This document shows, in pieces, positions 8,273-16,925 of a stretch of 64,000 nucleotides of DNA. Both the position numbers and the translations under genes were made by a program. Under the pieces are notes generated by a model. The model was not told the DNA's origin and did no database searches. It saw only the letters and a list, made by a program, of their open reading frames with translations. The DNA comes from Paenibacillus sp. UNC499MF (GTDB taxonomy: Bacteria; Bacillota; Bacilli; Paenibacillales; NBRC-103111), in contig NZ_FNVF01000006.1 in NCBI RefSeq assembly GCF_900107975.1, positions 124,001-188,000 of the forward strand. Reading direction: 5' to 3'. Within the stretch, counting starts at the first letter, position 1; every line of letters starts with the position of its first letter.

Positions 8273-8589
8273 AAAACTTTTCCCTGCATAAAATAAAGTC
8301 TCTCTTCAACAGGAAGAGAGACTTTTTCAGGTTGAAGTCTAAAAGACACGTAGAAAAGCAGACGGGCTGCCGGTTCCGTGTTGTTTTATTATCGCAAAAC
8401 CGGACATGCAGAAAATGAAACTACCCGTATTTCTTTTACAAAACTCACATAAACATTGCGTCATGCGTTTTTGAACCGTTTTATTGAAATTATTCATCCG
8501 AAATAAACTTTATGTAAATTCTATTTCATCCGTTTTATTGCCGGTGACCGTGGTATGATTTGGGAAAACGGTCATTAAGGAGATGTGGA
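8273..8589. other. Intergenic region with a terminator and an extended -10 promoter
   Basis: The 317 bases between the dehydrogenase and acetyltransferase genes hold a strong terminator (8295-8328) and an extended -10 element, TGG-TATGAT (8551-8559), with a ribosome site AAGGAGA just before the acetyltransferase ATG. I found nothing else in the central A+T-rich part. Confidence 0.6.
8295..8328 (+). terminator. Rho-independent terminator
   Basis: The perfect stem AAAGTCTCTCTTC / GAAGAGAGACTTT with a 5-base loop and a T tail ends the dehydrogenase transcript. Confidence 0.92.
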
Positions 8590-9567
8590 ATGGTTATTAC
8601 GATCCGGAATATGCATGTTCCCGAAGACTATGAAGGGACGGCCGCTTTGCTAAGTACCTTTTATTCCGAGCCGATAACGGCAGAGCACATGCGTGAAGAG
8701 GATGCTGCGATTCCAGTGAAAGGCGCTTTGTCACGCGACGAGAACGGAAGACTGACCGGCCATGACCGCCAGCGTCTTGTTGCCGTAAACGAGTCGGGTA
8801 AAATTATCGGCTACGGCTGCTCCTGGCGGGCTCCCTGGACGGCTCCGGGTACGCTGTACCAGAAGGTTCTCGTCGATCCCGAAGAACGGAAAAACGGCAT
8901 AGGACGCGAAATTTACGCGAAGCTGGCTGCCTATGCGGATGCAAACGGTGCGGATAAAATCGTAGGCATGGTACGCGACGACGATCCGGATTCGCAAGCT
9001 TACGCCGCCGGACGCGGTTTTGTCAGGGACCGTCACCAGTTTGAGTCTCTCATCGAACTGGACGGGTTTTCACCCGAGGGAGCTGGCGGAACGGCAGACG
9101 CGCCGGAAGGGATCATCTTGACCACGCTGGCACAGGTTCCGGGGGAGGAGATGGAGAAACAGGTCTATGAGCTCTACCGGAAAACCTATTCCGACATCCC
9201 CGGCTCAGAGGGAGAATTTAAGTGGTACAGCCAGTGGCGGAAAGAGACGGTGGAACGGGAAAGCTTCGATCCTTCGCTGTTTTTGGTTGCTTTGGACGGT
9301 GATAAGCCTGTCGGAGCCGCCGAGCTGTATGAAATGACGGAAACCAACAGCGTCTACAATCTCTATACATGTGTGGACGGGGAGTACAGAGGAAGAGGCA
9401 TCGCTCTCGCACTCAAACGGACATCTATCTTTTTGGCCAAGGAGCGGGGCTACAGTTATATCCGTACGAACAACGATTCCCAGAACGGGCCGATGCTGGC
9501 CATTAACCGGAAGCTCGGTTATGTGCCTGTGCCGGGCTATTACCGCTTGTATAAAAACGTCCGGTAA
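8590..9567 (+). CDS. Tandem GNAT-family N-acetyltransferase
   Basis: This 325-residue protein holds two GNAT folds. The first has its acetyl-CoA loop in VDPEERKNGIGREIYAKL (about residues 96-113). The second has CVDGEYRGRGIALALK (about 261-276) followed by the conserved NDSQNGPMLAINRKLGY tail. The second loop best matches the R/Q-x-x-G-x-G/A consensus, so the second domain is likely catalytic. I chose the ATG at 8590 because AAGGAGA sits about 7 bases upstream; the longer frame from 8560 has no ribosome site and overlaps the -10 box. It is flanked by terminators, so it is a single-gene unit. Substrate unknown; resistance or small-molecule acetylation are possibilities only. Confidence 0.85.
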   Translation: MVITIRNMHVPEDYEGTAALLSTFYSEPITAEHMREEDAAIPVKGALSRDENGRLTGHDRQRLVAVNESGKIIGYGCSWRAPWTAPGTLYQKVLVDPEERKNGIGREIYAKLAAYADANGADKIVGMVRDDDPDSQAYAAGRGFVRDRHQFESLIELDGFSPEGAGGTADAPEGIILTTLAQVPGEEMEKQVYELYRKTYSDIPGSEGEFKWYSQWRKETVERESFDPSLFLVALDGDKPVGAAELYEMTETNSVYNLYTCVDGEYRGRGIALALKRTSIFLAKERGYSYIRTNNDSQNGPMLAINRKLGYVPVPGYYRLYKNVR

Positions 9568-9577
9568 AACGTTCATG

Positions 9578-9607
9578 AGCCTGCCGGCTATATCCGGCAG
9601 GCTTTTT
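9578..9607 (+). terminator. Rho-independent terminator
   Basis: The stem AGCCTGCCGG / CCGGCAGGCT with a 6-base loop and TTTT follows the acetyltransferase stop by 10 bases. Confidence 0.92.
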
Positions 9608-9745
9608 GCCTGCCCGGCGGCCAACGTGGGAAGCTTACAGTTTTGTAAGCTGGTCCTTTGGATTTTGTCATGGAAATCGATGGGAGCTTTTCCGGGAGTC
9701 CGTTATGCTTGAAGCAGACGATAGCAGTAAAGGGGTACAATCACG

Positions 9746-11410
9746 ATGAAAATAAAATCACCGATAAAAACACAACCAACTCGTACGCTTTCTATTTTTT
9801 TGTCAGCCGCCGTTATCGGCAGCTGTATGCCTGCGGCTGCCAAGGCAGCTCATGACGGGGAAATCCCGCAGGCTTTCGCATTACAGGCTCCGGCCGCCGG
9901 AGAAGACTACATACCGCTTCGCGCGCTTTGCGAATGGGTGGGCATTCCCATTGATTGGGACGGAGCGGTGCGGACCGTAACGGCCGCCAAAGACAAGCGT
10001 GTGCTACGCATCGTTCTTGCGGAGTCCGGCGTGCCCGCGGCCGATCTTGAGGGCATATCTTTGACCCGGGATGAAGTGATTCTGCTGGACAGCACCGCGT
10101 ATATTAAGCGGGAAACAGCCGCCAAAGCGTTCGGCATTGAAGCGGCCTGGTACGGCGGTAAGCTGGAAATCCCGTCGCGGGATCTCGGCGCAAGAGCCCG
10201 CGCTTTTGTGACGCAGCTTCAAAAAGACAACCGTGCAGGCGCATACGCCCTGGCGAGCGGGGCATTCAAGGAAGCCGGCCTGCCGGCGGGAACCCTTGAA
10301 CTGGTTAAACAGCTTGCCCGGCTTCCGATCGTCAAAGAGCGGATCGAAAGCACTGGTGTCCACCGGACGGTTATCCTCACTTGCGAAAGCCCTCAGATGA
10401 ATTTCGATCTGGAAGTCCGGTTTGACAAAGACGGCTACGTGGACGATTTTTATGCCGGAATGGCTTTTGAAGGGTACCGGCCGCCTTCGTACGACAAACC
10501 GGGTGCCTATGAGGAACGCAAGCTGGTCATCGGAACCGGCGATCATGCCGTGGAAGGCACCTTGACCGTTCCTGCGGGACTGGGGCCGTTTCCTCTGATG
10601 ATACTCGTGCAGGGCGATGGGGAACTGGACCGGGACAGCACGGTATTCGCCCAGAAACCGTTCCGGGATCTTGCCGTCGGTCTGGCCAATCACCAGGTTG
10701 CGACTCTGCGGATGGATAAGACGACCCGGGAACATTTCGCGCAGCTTAACGGGCATTACACGATCGGGGACGAGTTTGTGGAGCCTGCACTAGCGGCGGT
10801 CCGGGCGGCCCGGTTAGAGCCCGCTATCGATCCCGGCCGGATATATGCGGCGGGTCACAGCCGCGGCGGCTGGATGATTCCCCGCCTGCTCGCGAAGGAT
10901 TCTGCGGGCCTTATCAAAGGAGCGGTCGTGCTGGCGGGAGCCGATCCCCGCTATACGGAAATCGATTCTTACGAGCACGAAGAACTCGGCGGTATGATTC
11001 CGAAGGAGCAGCTGGCCTATTACCGCAAGCAGCTGGAGCTGGTGAAGGCCGATTCCTTCGATCCGAAGGCGCCTCCCGCGGCATTCGAGCTTCCCCCGAA
11101 TCCCTACTGGTGGCACGATATCCGCGGTTATTCACCGGCGGATGAAGCTAAAGTCCGCAGCGCGGCCATGCTGGTGCTGCAGGGGGAAGAAGATTTTCAG
11201 GTGCCGCTGGCTAGCCTGAACGGCTGGAAGGAAGTCTATGCGGGGAATGCGGCCGTCACTTACAAATCGTATCCCAAGCTTACACATTTGTTTACGGAAG
11301 GCACATTGGAGAACGGCATCCAAAATTACAAGGTTCCCGCGAATGTACCGGACACGGTTATCGCAGATATTGCGGCATGGATCAACGGCAATGCGGCAGC
11401 TTTACAATAA
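9746..11410 (+). CDS. Secreted alpha/beta-hydrolase with N-terminal copper amine oxidase-like domain
   Basis: This 554-residue protein begins with a basic stretch and a hydrophobic segment ending near AAAKAA, a typical signal peptide. Residues about 45-150 resemble the copper amine oxidase N-terminal domain found in many Paenibacillus envelope proteins (YIPLRALCEWVGIPIDWD, then the IKRETAAKAFGIEAAWYGGKLEI half). A DUF3887-like region follows (about 155-245). The C-terminal hydrolase has the nucleophile Ser in GHSRGG, an acid in QGEEDFQVP and the His in KLTHLF, so it should be active as an esterase or peptidase-like enzyme outside the membrane. Its substrate is unknown. The gene stands alone between two terminators. 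Confidence 0.82.
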   Translation: MKIKSPIKTQPTRTLSIFLSAAVIGSCMPAAAKAAHDGEIPQAFALQAPAAGEDYIPLRALCEWVGIPIDWDGAVRTVTAAKDKRVLRIVLAESGVPAADLEGISLTRDEVILLDSTAYIKRETAAKAFGIEAAWYGGKLEIPSRDLGARARAFVTQLQKDNRAGAYALASGAFKEAGLPAGTLELVKQLARLPIVKERIESTGVHRTVILTCESPQMNFDLEVRFDKDGYVDDFYAGMAFEGYRPPSYDKPGAYEERKLVIGTGDHAVEGTLTVPAGLGPFPLMILVQGDGELDRDSTVFAQKPFRDLAVGLANHQVATLRMDKTTREHFAQLNGHYTIGDEFVEPALAAVRAARLEPAIDPGRIYAAGHSRGGWMIPRLLAKDSAGLIKGAVVLAGADPRYTEIDSYEHEELGGMIPKEQLAYYRKQLELVKADSFDPKAPPAAFELPPNPYWWHDIRGYSPADEAKVRSAAMLVLQGEEDFQVPLASLNGWKEVYAGNAAVTYKSYPKLTHLFTEGTLENGIQNYKVPANVPDTVIADIAAWINGNAAALQ

Positions 11411-11415
11411 ACAAA

Positions 11416-11445
11416 CAAAAAAAGCCTGCAAACAGGCTTTTTTTG
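11416..11445. terminator. Bidirectional rho-independent terminator
   Basis: AAAAAAAGCCTG-CAAA-CAGGCTTTTTTT is a perfect hairpin with A and T tracts on both sides. It serves the hydrolase (plus) and the small membrane protein gene (minus). Confidence 0.92.
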
Positions 11446-11474
11446 TTTGCTCCAATTCTGGAGCGGCGGGCATT

Positions 11475-11714
11475 TTAGTATTTTTGACTGTTGTTGGACA
11501 TATAAGCGATTGACCCGATGATAGTACCCAGCAAAACGAGGGCGACCGGAATTCCGATCAGTTCCATGATGGCAGCCTCTGTACCTCGGTAGGTCGTATT
11601 GCCGACGACCATCGGAATTTCCAGACCCAGCACGTTCAGAATAAATACGATGACCCCAAGAATGACCCCCAGCAGAACAAACGGCTTTAAAAACCGGAAA
11701 ATATATGCGGCCAT
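11475..11714 (-). CDS. Small membrane protein, two transmembrane helices
   Basis: This 79-residue protein is unrecognised. It has two hydrophobic helices, one near residues 9-30 (PFVLLGVILGVIVFILNVLG) and one near 52-70 (IPVALVLLGTIIGSIAY), joined by a polar loop with a conserved-looking NTTYRGTEAAIMELIG segment. The ATG at 11714 is preferred over the TTG two codons upstream because AGGAGGCG (complement of 11722-11729) sits 7 bases before it. It faces the hydrolase gene across a shared terminator. Its role is unknown. Confidence 0.75.
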   Translation of the reverse strand: MAAYIFRFLKPFVLLGVILGVIVFILNVLGLEIPMVVGNTTYRGTEAAIMELIGIPVALVLLGTIIGSIAYMSNNSQKY

Positions 11715-11811
11715 TGTCAAACGCCTCCTTCACTTGCCTCTTTTTACTTACTTAACCCTTAGACGACCCTCAAAAGGATACCCCTTCAAAATATGGGTGA
11801 GGTTAACAATT

Positions 11812-13464
11812 TTATTTAACCTTTAATTTCCGTTTTGAATAGGCCGCCAAAACAAGCAGAACCGATGCCGCCAAGAGAACGGCGATAATGACCAGGGAAG
11901 CGGAAGTAAGGTTGCGGACGGGGCCGGATTCGGCTGCGGTTCCCATAAAATCCGCATAAAACAGCTGGTTGAAAGGGCCCAGGAACCAAAGCAGCATGTA
12001 GATAAGTTCAAAGGGACGCCTGGATTCCGTCCATATGCCCAAAGCCAGGGCAAAGCTGGGTACGAATAACGAGGCCGCGACGGCGTAAATCAGATGAACT
12101 ACATCTCCCGTCACGATGAATCGGATGAGCATCCCGCTTCCCGTAAGAAGCACCGCCAGGAAACCGGACAACCATACCGCGGGCAGCTGTCTTCCGACAT
12201 AGCCGGGTGACGAAGCGAGTACGGATACGGTTCCGTATTGGTGTTCACGGTTGCCCATCGAAGACCAGAGCGAAATCGGCCAGATCCAGGCAAGCGGCCA
12301 GATCCATCTCAGTGCCGCCGTGTAGGGCAGGAAGAGGCACAGAATGGCGAGAATAACGGCGACAACGTACCAGCCGGGAGGAGAACTGGCGAACTGAAGC
12401 CGGAATTCCGCGCCGACGAGAGGCAGGAACCGCTTGTTCACCCGGACAGGCGTCAGGTCGGCCGCCGATGTTAGAGCCGGGCTTTGCGCCGCCGCGGGTT
12501 CGGCCGGAGCTTTCCGCGTCCGTTCCGGGGCAGTCGCTTTGCCGCCGCGGGAGCGGGCTGGAACGGCTTCGCCGGCAGCTGTACCGGTGCCGGCACCGGT
12601 ACGGGGCCCTTGAACGACGACCGGACTTTCCTTGAAGCCCCGGAAAAGGCGGGAGGCGAGCAGGCAGACCAGGACCGCGACAAGCAGAAGAGCGGCTTGT
12701 TTGATCACAACGTCCCAGGTCCAGCTTATGCCGTCCCAGACGAAAAGCTTCAGCGGGCTTTCCAGGAACAGAATTCCTTGCCCGTATGTACCTTCATAAT
12801 CGGCGTGGGTGAGCAGCAGCTTTTCACGCATCGCCTTGGTGATGACGTCGTTGCCCATGCCTGAATAGAGCGTGGACATCGTAACGCCGGTAAACAAAAG
12901 CATATAAAGCACAATGCCGAACGGGCTCCTGAGCACCGGCCTTGTTTCGAACAGGACGGCCATGGCGGAAACAATCGCCAGGGCGGGGATTACAACGAAC
13001 AGATACGGGGCCAGGTACGCACCCAGATGAAGGGAGTAGTCTTCACCGCGGACCCACTGCATACAGATCGCGACGGGAATGACAACAGCGGCAATTACGG
13101 CCAAAACCAGAAAATTGCTGAGCGCTTTTCCGAGCAGGTAATGGGATTTTTTCAGCGACGAGCCTTCGATGATCTGGCCCACTCGTGTTCTTTTATCGCG
13201 CTCGATGCCATTCCGGACCAGAAAGAAGCCGAAAAAGGATAAAAACAGCGAGGTAGAAACCGCGGTTGTTCCGCCTACCCAGGCTGAATTATAGATGCCC
13301 CGGAATTCTTCGAAATACAGCGTGACATATCCGGCATCGGCCGGAGGGACGAACATATAGGCTGCAAGAATCGTCAGGCCGAGCGTAATGAGAAAACTGA
13401 ACCGCCGCGTTCTTTCCAGAAAATCCGCCAAGGCCACCTGGTATGTAATCTTCCATGCGTTCAT
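11812..13464 (-). CDS. ABC-2 type transporter permease, two-part
   Basis: This 550-residue membrane protein has about six hydrophobic helices in each half. The halves are separated by a low-complexity, Ala/Pro/Gly/Arg-rich linker of about 55 residues (roughly 275-330, bases 12470-12640) that is locally very G+C-rich. The first half has a long extracytoplasmic loop after helix 1. It lies 16 bases downstream of the ATPase gene, whose product should power it. The pair is divergent from the lipopeptide operon and shares its intergenic region, so a role in self-protection or export is possible but unproven. Confidence 0.8.
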   Translation of the reverse strand: MNAWKITYQVALADFLERTRRFSFLITLGLTILAAYMFVPPADAGYVTLYFEEFRGIYNSAWVGGTTAVSTSLFLSFFGFFLVRNGIERDKRTRVGQIIEGSSLKKSHYLLGKALSNFLVLAVIAAVVIPVAICMQWVRGEDYSLHLGAYLAPYLFVVIPALAIVSAMAVLFETRPVLRSPFGIVLYMLLFTGVTMSTLYSGMGNDVITKAMREKLLLTHADYEGTYGQGILFLESPLKLFVWDGISWTWDVVIKQAALLLVAVLVCLLASRLFRGFKESPVVVQGPRTGAGTGTAAGEAVPARSRGGKATAPERTRKAPAEPAAAQSPALTSAADLTPVRVNKRFLPLVGAEFRLQFASSPPGWYVVAVILAILCLFLPYTAALRWIWPLAWIWPISLWSSMGNREHQYGTVSVLASSPGYVGRQLPAVWLSGFLAVLLTGSGMLIRFIVTGDVVHLIYAVAASLFVPSFALALGIWTESRRPFELIYMLLWFLGPFNQLFYADFMGTAAESGPVRNLTSASLVIIAVLLAASVLLVLAAYSKRKLKVK

Positions 13465-13480
13465 CGCGCGTTACCCCTCC

Positions 13481-14377
13481 TTATCCTGCGCTCAAAAAGA
13501 GGTAGGCGTCTTCAATTCCCGCATGAACAGCAGCCGCCTGCTCGTTTGGCGGAGTTTCGGACACCACACGGAGCAGCAGCCCGTCTTCACGCCGGACGGT
13601 TGCACTGATAAGCCACTTGGCGCGGGCTTCCTGAAGCTGGCTTTCGGGAATGACCACATTCCACACTTTTCCCTGCACATGCCGCAGAAGCTCCCCTGGG
13701 TTGGAATCGCTGATCAGCCGTCCTTTGGAAAGGATGGCGATCCGGTCCGCCGTCGCCTCGATGTCCGATACGATATGAGTGGAGAAAATAATGAGCCGCT
13801 CACCGGACAGGTCTGTCAGCAGGTTGCGGAACGACAAGCGCTCGGCGGGATCCAGTCCGATTGTAGGTTCATCGATGATAAGCAGCTTGGGATCGTTAAG
13901 CAGAGCCTGGGCGATTCCGATCCGCTGTTTCATGCCGCCCGAGAAGCTGCCGATTCTTCTTTTGCGCACGTCGTACAGATGCAGCAGTCCGAGGAGCTCG
14001 TCGATGCGTTTGCCTGCCGCCTTGCCGCTAATCCCTTTTACCGCCGCCATATAGGTCAAAAATTCATGAGCGCTGAGATGCGGATAAACTCCGAAATCTT
14101 GCGGTAGATAGCCGAGAATACGCCGAATCTCTTCGGGGTTTTCACGAATACCGACTCCGTTCCACATAATGGTGCCCTCGGAAGGCTCCGAGATCGTGGC
14201 CAGAAGCCGCATCAAAGTAGATTTTCCGGCTCCGTTCGGACCAAGAAGTCCTAGAATGCCGGGCTGTATCTGTAAATCGACATGGCGGAGTCCCCATACA
14301 TCTTCCTGGTACTGCTTACCGATATTGCTGATTGAAAGTAGGATGTCATCCACCTCATATCTAACAAATATTAACAA
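13481..14377 (-). CDS. ABC transporter ATP-binding protein
   Basis: This protein of about 290-298 residues is a single ABC ATPase. Walker A is GPNGAGKST, the Q-loop is GYLPQDFGVYP, the signature is SFSGGMKQRIGIAQ, Walker B is LLIIDEPTIGLDP and the switch His is in FSTHIVSDIE. The C-terminal 70 residues are the usual accessory domain of ABC-2 exporters. The start is uncertain: the frame opens at a TTG (14377), but a GTG at 14353 is also possible and neither has a convincing ribosome site. A good sigma-A promoter (14399-14427) lies directly upstream. It forms an operon with the permease at 11812-13464. Confidence 0.88.
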   Translation of the reverse strand: MLIFVRYEVDDILLSISNIGKQYQEDVWGLRHVDLQIQPGILGLLGPNGAGKSTLMRLLATISEPSEGTIMWNGVGIRENPEEIRRILGYLPQDFGVYPHLSAHEFLTYMAAVKGISGKAAGKRIDELLGLLHLYDVRKRRIGSFSGGMKQRIGIAQALLNDPKLLIIDEPTIGLDPAERLSFRNLLTDLSGERLIIFSTHIVSDIEATADRIAILSKGRLISDSNPGELLRHVQGKVWNVVIPESQLQEARAKWLISATVRREDGLLLRVVSETPPNEQAAAVHAGIEDAYLFLSAG

Positions 14378-14398
14378 ATAAACCAGATATCAAGATAG

Positions 14399-14427
14399 AG
14401 TATACACACAGAAATTGGAAATGTCTA
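14399..14427 (-). promoter_or_regulatory. Sigma-A promoter of the ABC exporter operon
   Basis: Read on the minus strand, TAGACA (14427-14422) and TATACT (14404-14399) are 17 bases apart, each matching the consensus at five of six positions. It lies just upstream of the ATPase gene. Confidence 0.6.
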
Positions 14428-14529
14428 TATCAAAAAACCTTATTTACCAAAAAATAATAATTTAAAATTGAACTATTAAAAGACAAAATAAGTAACAATA
14501 ACTTCAAATTTTTAATATTTGAAAATGCA

Positions 14530-14559
14530 TTGACAACATTTGTAAACCTACTCTATCAT
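14530..14559 (+). promoter_or_regulatory. Sigma-A promoter of the lipopeptide operon
   Basis: A perfect TTGACA (14530-14535) is followed after 18 bases by TATCAT (14554-14559). Transcription would begin near 14566, about 265 bases before the first start codon. Confidence 0.6.
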
Positions 14560-14830
14560 AATTTATGAAAGAATTGGTAAATTCGACTTTCTTTTGCTAC
14601 TTTAGACCTCCAAGAACTCCCCACCATGATTCGTTAGTCTTACGTTTAGTCGGGCGTATGGACTAAGGACACCACAAGAACCCAACCCGCATTACTGGAA
14701 CAAGCTCTGCTCTCATCATGAACTGCCTGAATAGCTTTTCGGATTGAAGCTGACCTCGAGCATTTTTTTAAAATGCTGCCTTATCAGCGGTTATTTGTCC
14801 TGCAAAAAAAAACAGATGGAGGATGAAATG

Positions 14831-16132
14831 ATGAACTCGTTCGAACTTTTGGAGTCAAATGTAAGATCTTACAGCAGGGTGTTTGGGGATGTGTTCCGTA
14901 CGGCTAAAAATTCCATGATGTTTACGGAAGAAGGCAAATGTTTTCTCGATTTTTTCGCTGGGGCAGGAGCTTTGAATTACGGGCATAATCCCGATTTTAT
15001 CAAAGGGAAACTGCTGGAATATATCGGGTCCGATGCGGTAGTGCACGGTCTGGATATGTATACGACGGCCAAACGGACATTTATCGAAACGTTCAACGAA
15101 CTGATTCTGGCGCCGAAAGGACTGGACTACAAACTGATGTTCTGCGGGCCTACAGGCACAAATGCGGTAGAGGCAGCGCTGAAGCTGGCAAGAAAAGCGA
15201 AGAAGCGGACGGGTATCTTCTCGTTCAGCGGCGGTTTTCACGGAATGTCTTACGGCAGCCTTGCCGCTACGGGGAATTTGTACAACCGCGGGGGTGCAGG
15301 CGCTCCGCTGAACAACGTCACGTTTATGCCGTATCCGTACGGGTTCAATGAGTCTTTCGACACGATCGGTTACATGGAAAACGTGCTTACGGACGCCAAC
15401 AGCGGGATCGAGAAGCCGGCTGCGGTCATTCTCGAAACGGTCCAGGCCGAAGGCGGCGTAATCGTGGCTCCGGTAGAGTGGCTGAAGCGTCTGAGCGCTT
15501 TGTGCAAAGCGCATGACATTCTTCTCATCGTTGACGATATCCAGGTCGGCTGCGGACGCACGGGATCGTTCTTCTCGTTCGAACGGGCGGGAATTCAGCC
15601 GGATCTTGTCGTACTGTCGAAATCGATAAGCGGGTACGGGCTTCCGATGTCGCTTCTTCTCCTGAAGCCGGAGCTGGACGTATGGCAACCGGGCGAGCAC
15701 AACGGGACGTTCCGCGGAAACCAGCTTGCTTTCGTCGGCGCTACGGCAGCACTGGAGTTCAGAATTTCTTCGAACCTGGAGGAAGCCGTGAAGGAGAAGG
15801 AAGCATGGGTCAGCGACTTTCTGCAAAAAGAAATCGTTCCCCTGCACCCGGCCATCACGGTCCGCGGACTCGGCCTGATCTGGGGAATCGATCTGGGCGG
15901 ACTGGAAGGCGGCGAGCAGGCAGCTAAATTCGTGGCTTCCCGCTGCTATGACCGGGGCCTCATCATCGAGCGGTCCGGAAGAAACGACACTGTGGTGAAG
16001 CTGATGCCCGCGTTGACGATTGATTTCGAGCTGCTGGAGCAGGGCTGCGCGATCGTCAAAGAAGCGCTTGCCGCTTATTTCGAGCAGACCGGACAGTCCG
16101 CGCACAAGGAAGCGACGCTTGAGCCGGTTTGA
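14831..16132 (+). CDS. Diaminobutyrate-2-oxoglutarate aminotransferase (EctB-like)
   Basis: This 433-residue class III PLP aminotransferase should convert aspartate semialdehyde plus an amino donor into L-2,4-diaminobutyrate (Dab). The N-terminus (MNSFELLESNVRSYSR, then FLDFFAGAGALNYGHN) matches the EctB pattern closely. The PLP Lys is Lys264 (VVLSKSISGYG), with the cofactor Asp upstream in LIVDDIQVGCGRTG. I chose ATG 14831 because GGAGGA (14818-14823) is 7 bases upstream and EctB proteins start here; the frame itself runs back to a TTG at 14744. No ectA or ectC follows, so Dab rather than ectoine is the likely end. It is the first gene of the lipopeptide operon and fits the Dab-type A domain at 30936-38900. 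Confidence 0.9.
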   Translation: MNSFELLESNVRSYSRVFGDVFRTAKNSMMFTEEGKCFLDFFAGAGALNYGHNPDFIKGKLLEYIGSDAVVHGLDMYTTAKRTFIETFNELILAPKGLDYKLMFCGPTGTNAVEAALKLARKAKKRTGIFSFSGGFHGMSYGSLAATGNLYNRGGAGAPLNNVTFMPYPYGFNESFDTIGYMENVLTDANSGIEKPAAVILETVQAEGGVIVAPVEWLKRLSALCKAHDILLIVDDIQVGCGRTGSFFSFERAGIQPDLVVLSKSISGYGLPMSLLLLKPELDVWQPGEHNGTFRGNQLAFVGATAALEFRISSNLEEAVKEKEAWVSDFLQKEIVPLHPAITVRGLGLIWGIDLGGLEGGEQAAKFVASRCYDRGLIIERSGRNDTVVKLMPALTIDFELLEQGCAIVKEALAAYFEQTGQSAHKEATLEPV

Positions 16133-16191
16133 CGATTAGCCGCCTTCCGCAGCACTTTACAAAACGGATACGAAATAGGGCAGGTGACAGC

Positions 16192-16911
16192 ATGAAAAAG
16201 ATTTTCTTGTTTTGTCTGCCCTATGCGGGCGGATCGTCGGTAATTTACACAAGGTGGAAGCCACTGCTGGGTCCGGGCATTGAACTGGTCCCGCTTGAAT
16301 TGGCTGGCCGGGGAAGGCGCATTAACGAGTCTTATTACGAGAACGTGGACGCGGCCGTAAATGATCTTCTGCCGGTTGTGGAACCTTATCTCGACAAGGA
16401 TCAGACCGCTTTTTTCGGTTACAGCATGGGCAGCCTGATCGCTTTTGAACTTATCCACCGCATTAGGGAAAAGTACGGACAAAGCCCGCTTCATTTTTTC
16501 GCGGCGGCCAGGATGGCTCCGCATATACAGCGGACAGAGCCTCCTCTGCACGGGTTGGAGCCGGAACTGTTTAAAACAAAGATTGCGGAGTTGGGGGGAA
16601 CCCCTCCGCAATTGTTTGAAAATTCTGAACTAATGAATTTGTTTTTACCGCTTCTCCGGGCGGATTTCCGGCTTGTCGAAACATACGCTTATACCGAGAA
16701 AGCGAAGCTGGACTGCGCCATGACGGTTTTGGCGGGCAAGCGGGATAAGGTGGAAGAAACGGATGTGCTCGACTGGAAGCGTCATACGACGGGCGCTTTT
16801 ACGGCTCATTCGTTTGACGGAGGGCATTTTTTCATCAATGATTTCCAGAAAGAAATCGTGGATATTCTTCATGCTTCCCTGGGAATCCGTACCTCATCTT
16901 TTTATGCGTAA
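16192..16911 (+). CDS. Type II thioesterase of the lipopeptide operon
   Basis: This 239-residue alpha/beta hydrolase has the family start LFCLPYAGGSSVIYTRW. The nucleophile is Ser78 (GYSMGS), the acid is in AGKRDK and the His is in DGGHFFI. Enzymes of this SrfAD type hydrolyse wrong acyl groups from carrier proteins and so repair stalled assembly lines. The start is the ATG at 16192 behind GGCAGGTG; the open frame extends upstream without a ribosome site. It lies 59 bases after the aminotransferase gene and 14 before the acyltransferase gene. Since no synthetase here has a built-in thioesterase, this free enzyme could also take part in release, but that is inference. Confidence 0.9.
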   Translation: MKKIFLFCLPYAGGSSVIYTRWKPLLGPGIELVPLELAGRGRRINESYYENVDAAVNDLLPVVEPYLDKDQTAFFGYSMGSLIAFELIHRIREKYGQSPLHFFAAARMAPHIQRTEPPLHGLEPELFKTKIAELGGTPPQLFENSELMNLFLPLLRADFRLVETYAYTEKAKLDCAMTVLAGKRDKVEETDVLDWKRHTTGAFTAHSFDGGHFFINDFQKEIVDILHASLGIRTSSFYA

Positions 16912-16925
16912 GAAAGGAGCGGGGC

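Larger units (their letters stand above)
14378..14830. other. A+T-rich divergent control region of the lipopeptide operon
   Basis: This 453-base gap has no credible gene. Its first half is very A+T-rich and holds two divergent sigma-A promoters, one to the left for the ABC exporter and one to the right for the lipopeptide operon. The second half (about 14567-14830) would be an untranslated leader of some 260 bases. It contains a TTAGTC/GACTAA hairpin (14646-14666) and the perfect hairpin AGCATTTT-TTT-AAAATGCT (14759-14777). Confidence 0.6.

Noticed and set aside
14744-14830. N-terminal extension of the EctB-like protein from TTG 14744
   Set aside because: No ribosome site at 14744; GGAGGA is placed for ATG 14831 and the family starts there. 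The extension also overlaps a hairpin in the leader.
14567-14830. T-box or known riboswitch in the operon leader
   Set aside because: I could not find a T-box core sequence or other recognisable riboswitch motif; only simple hairpins are visible.
16075-16611. Minus-strand frame over the thioesterase gene
   Set aside because: It is a shadow of the real thioesterase, which has a clear Ser/Asp/His triad and ribosome site on the plus strand.
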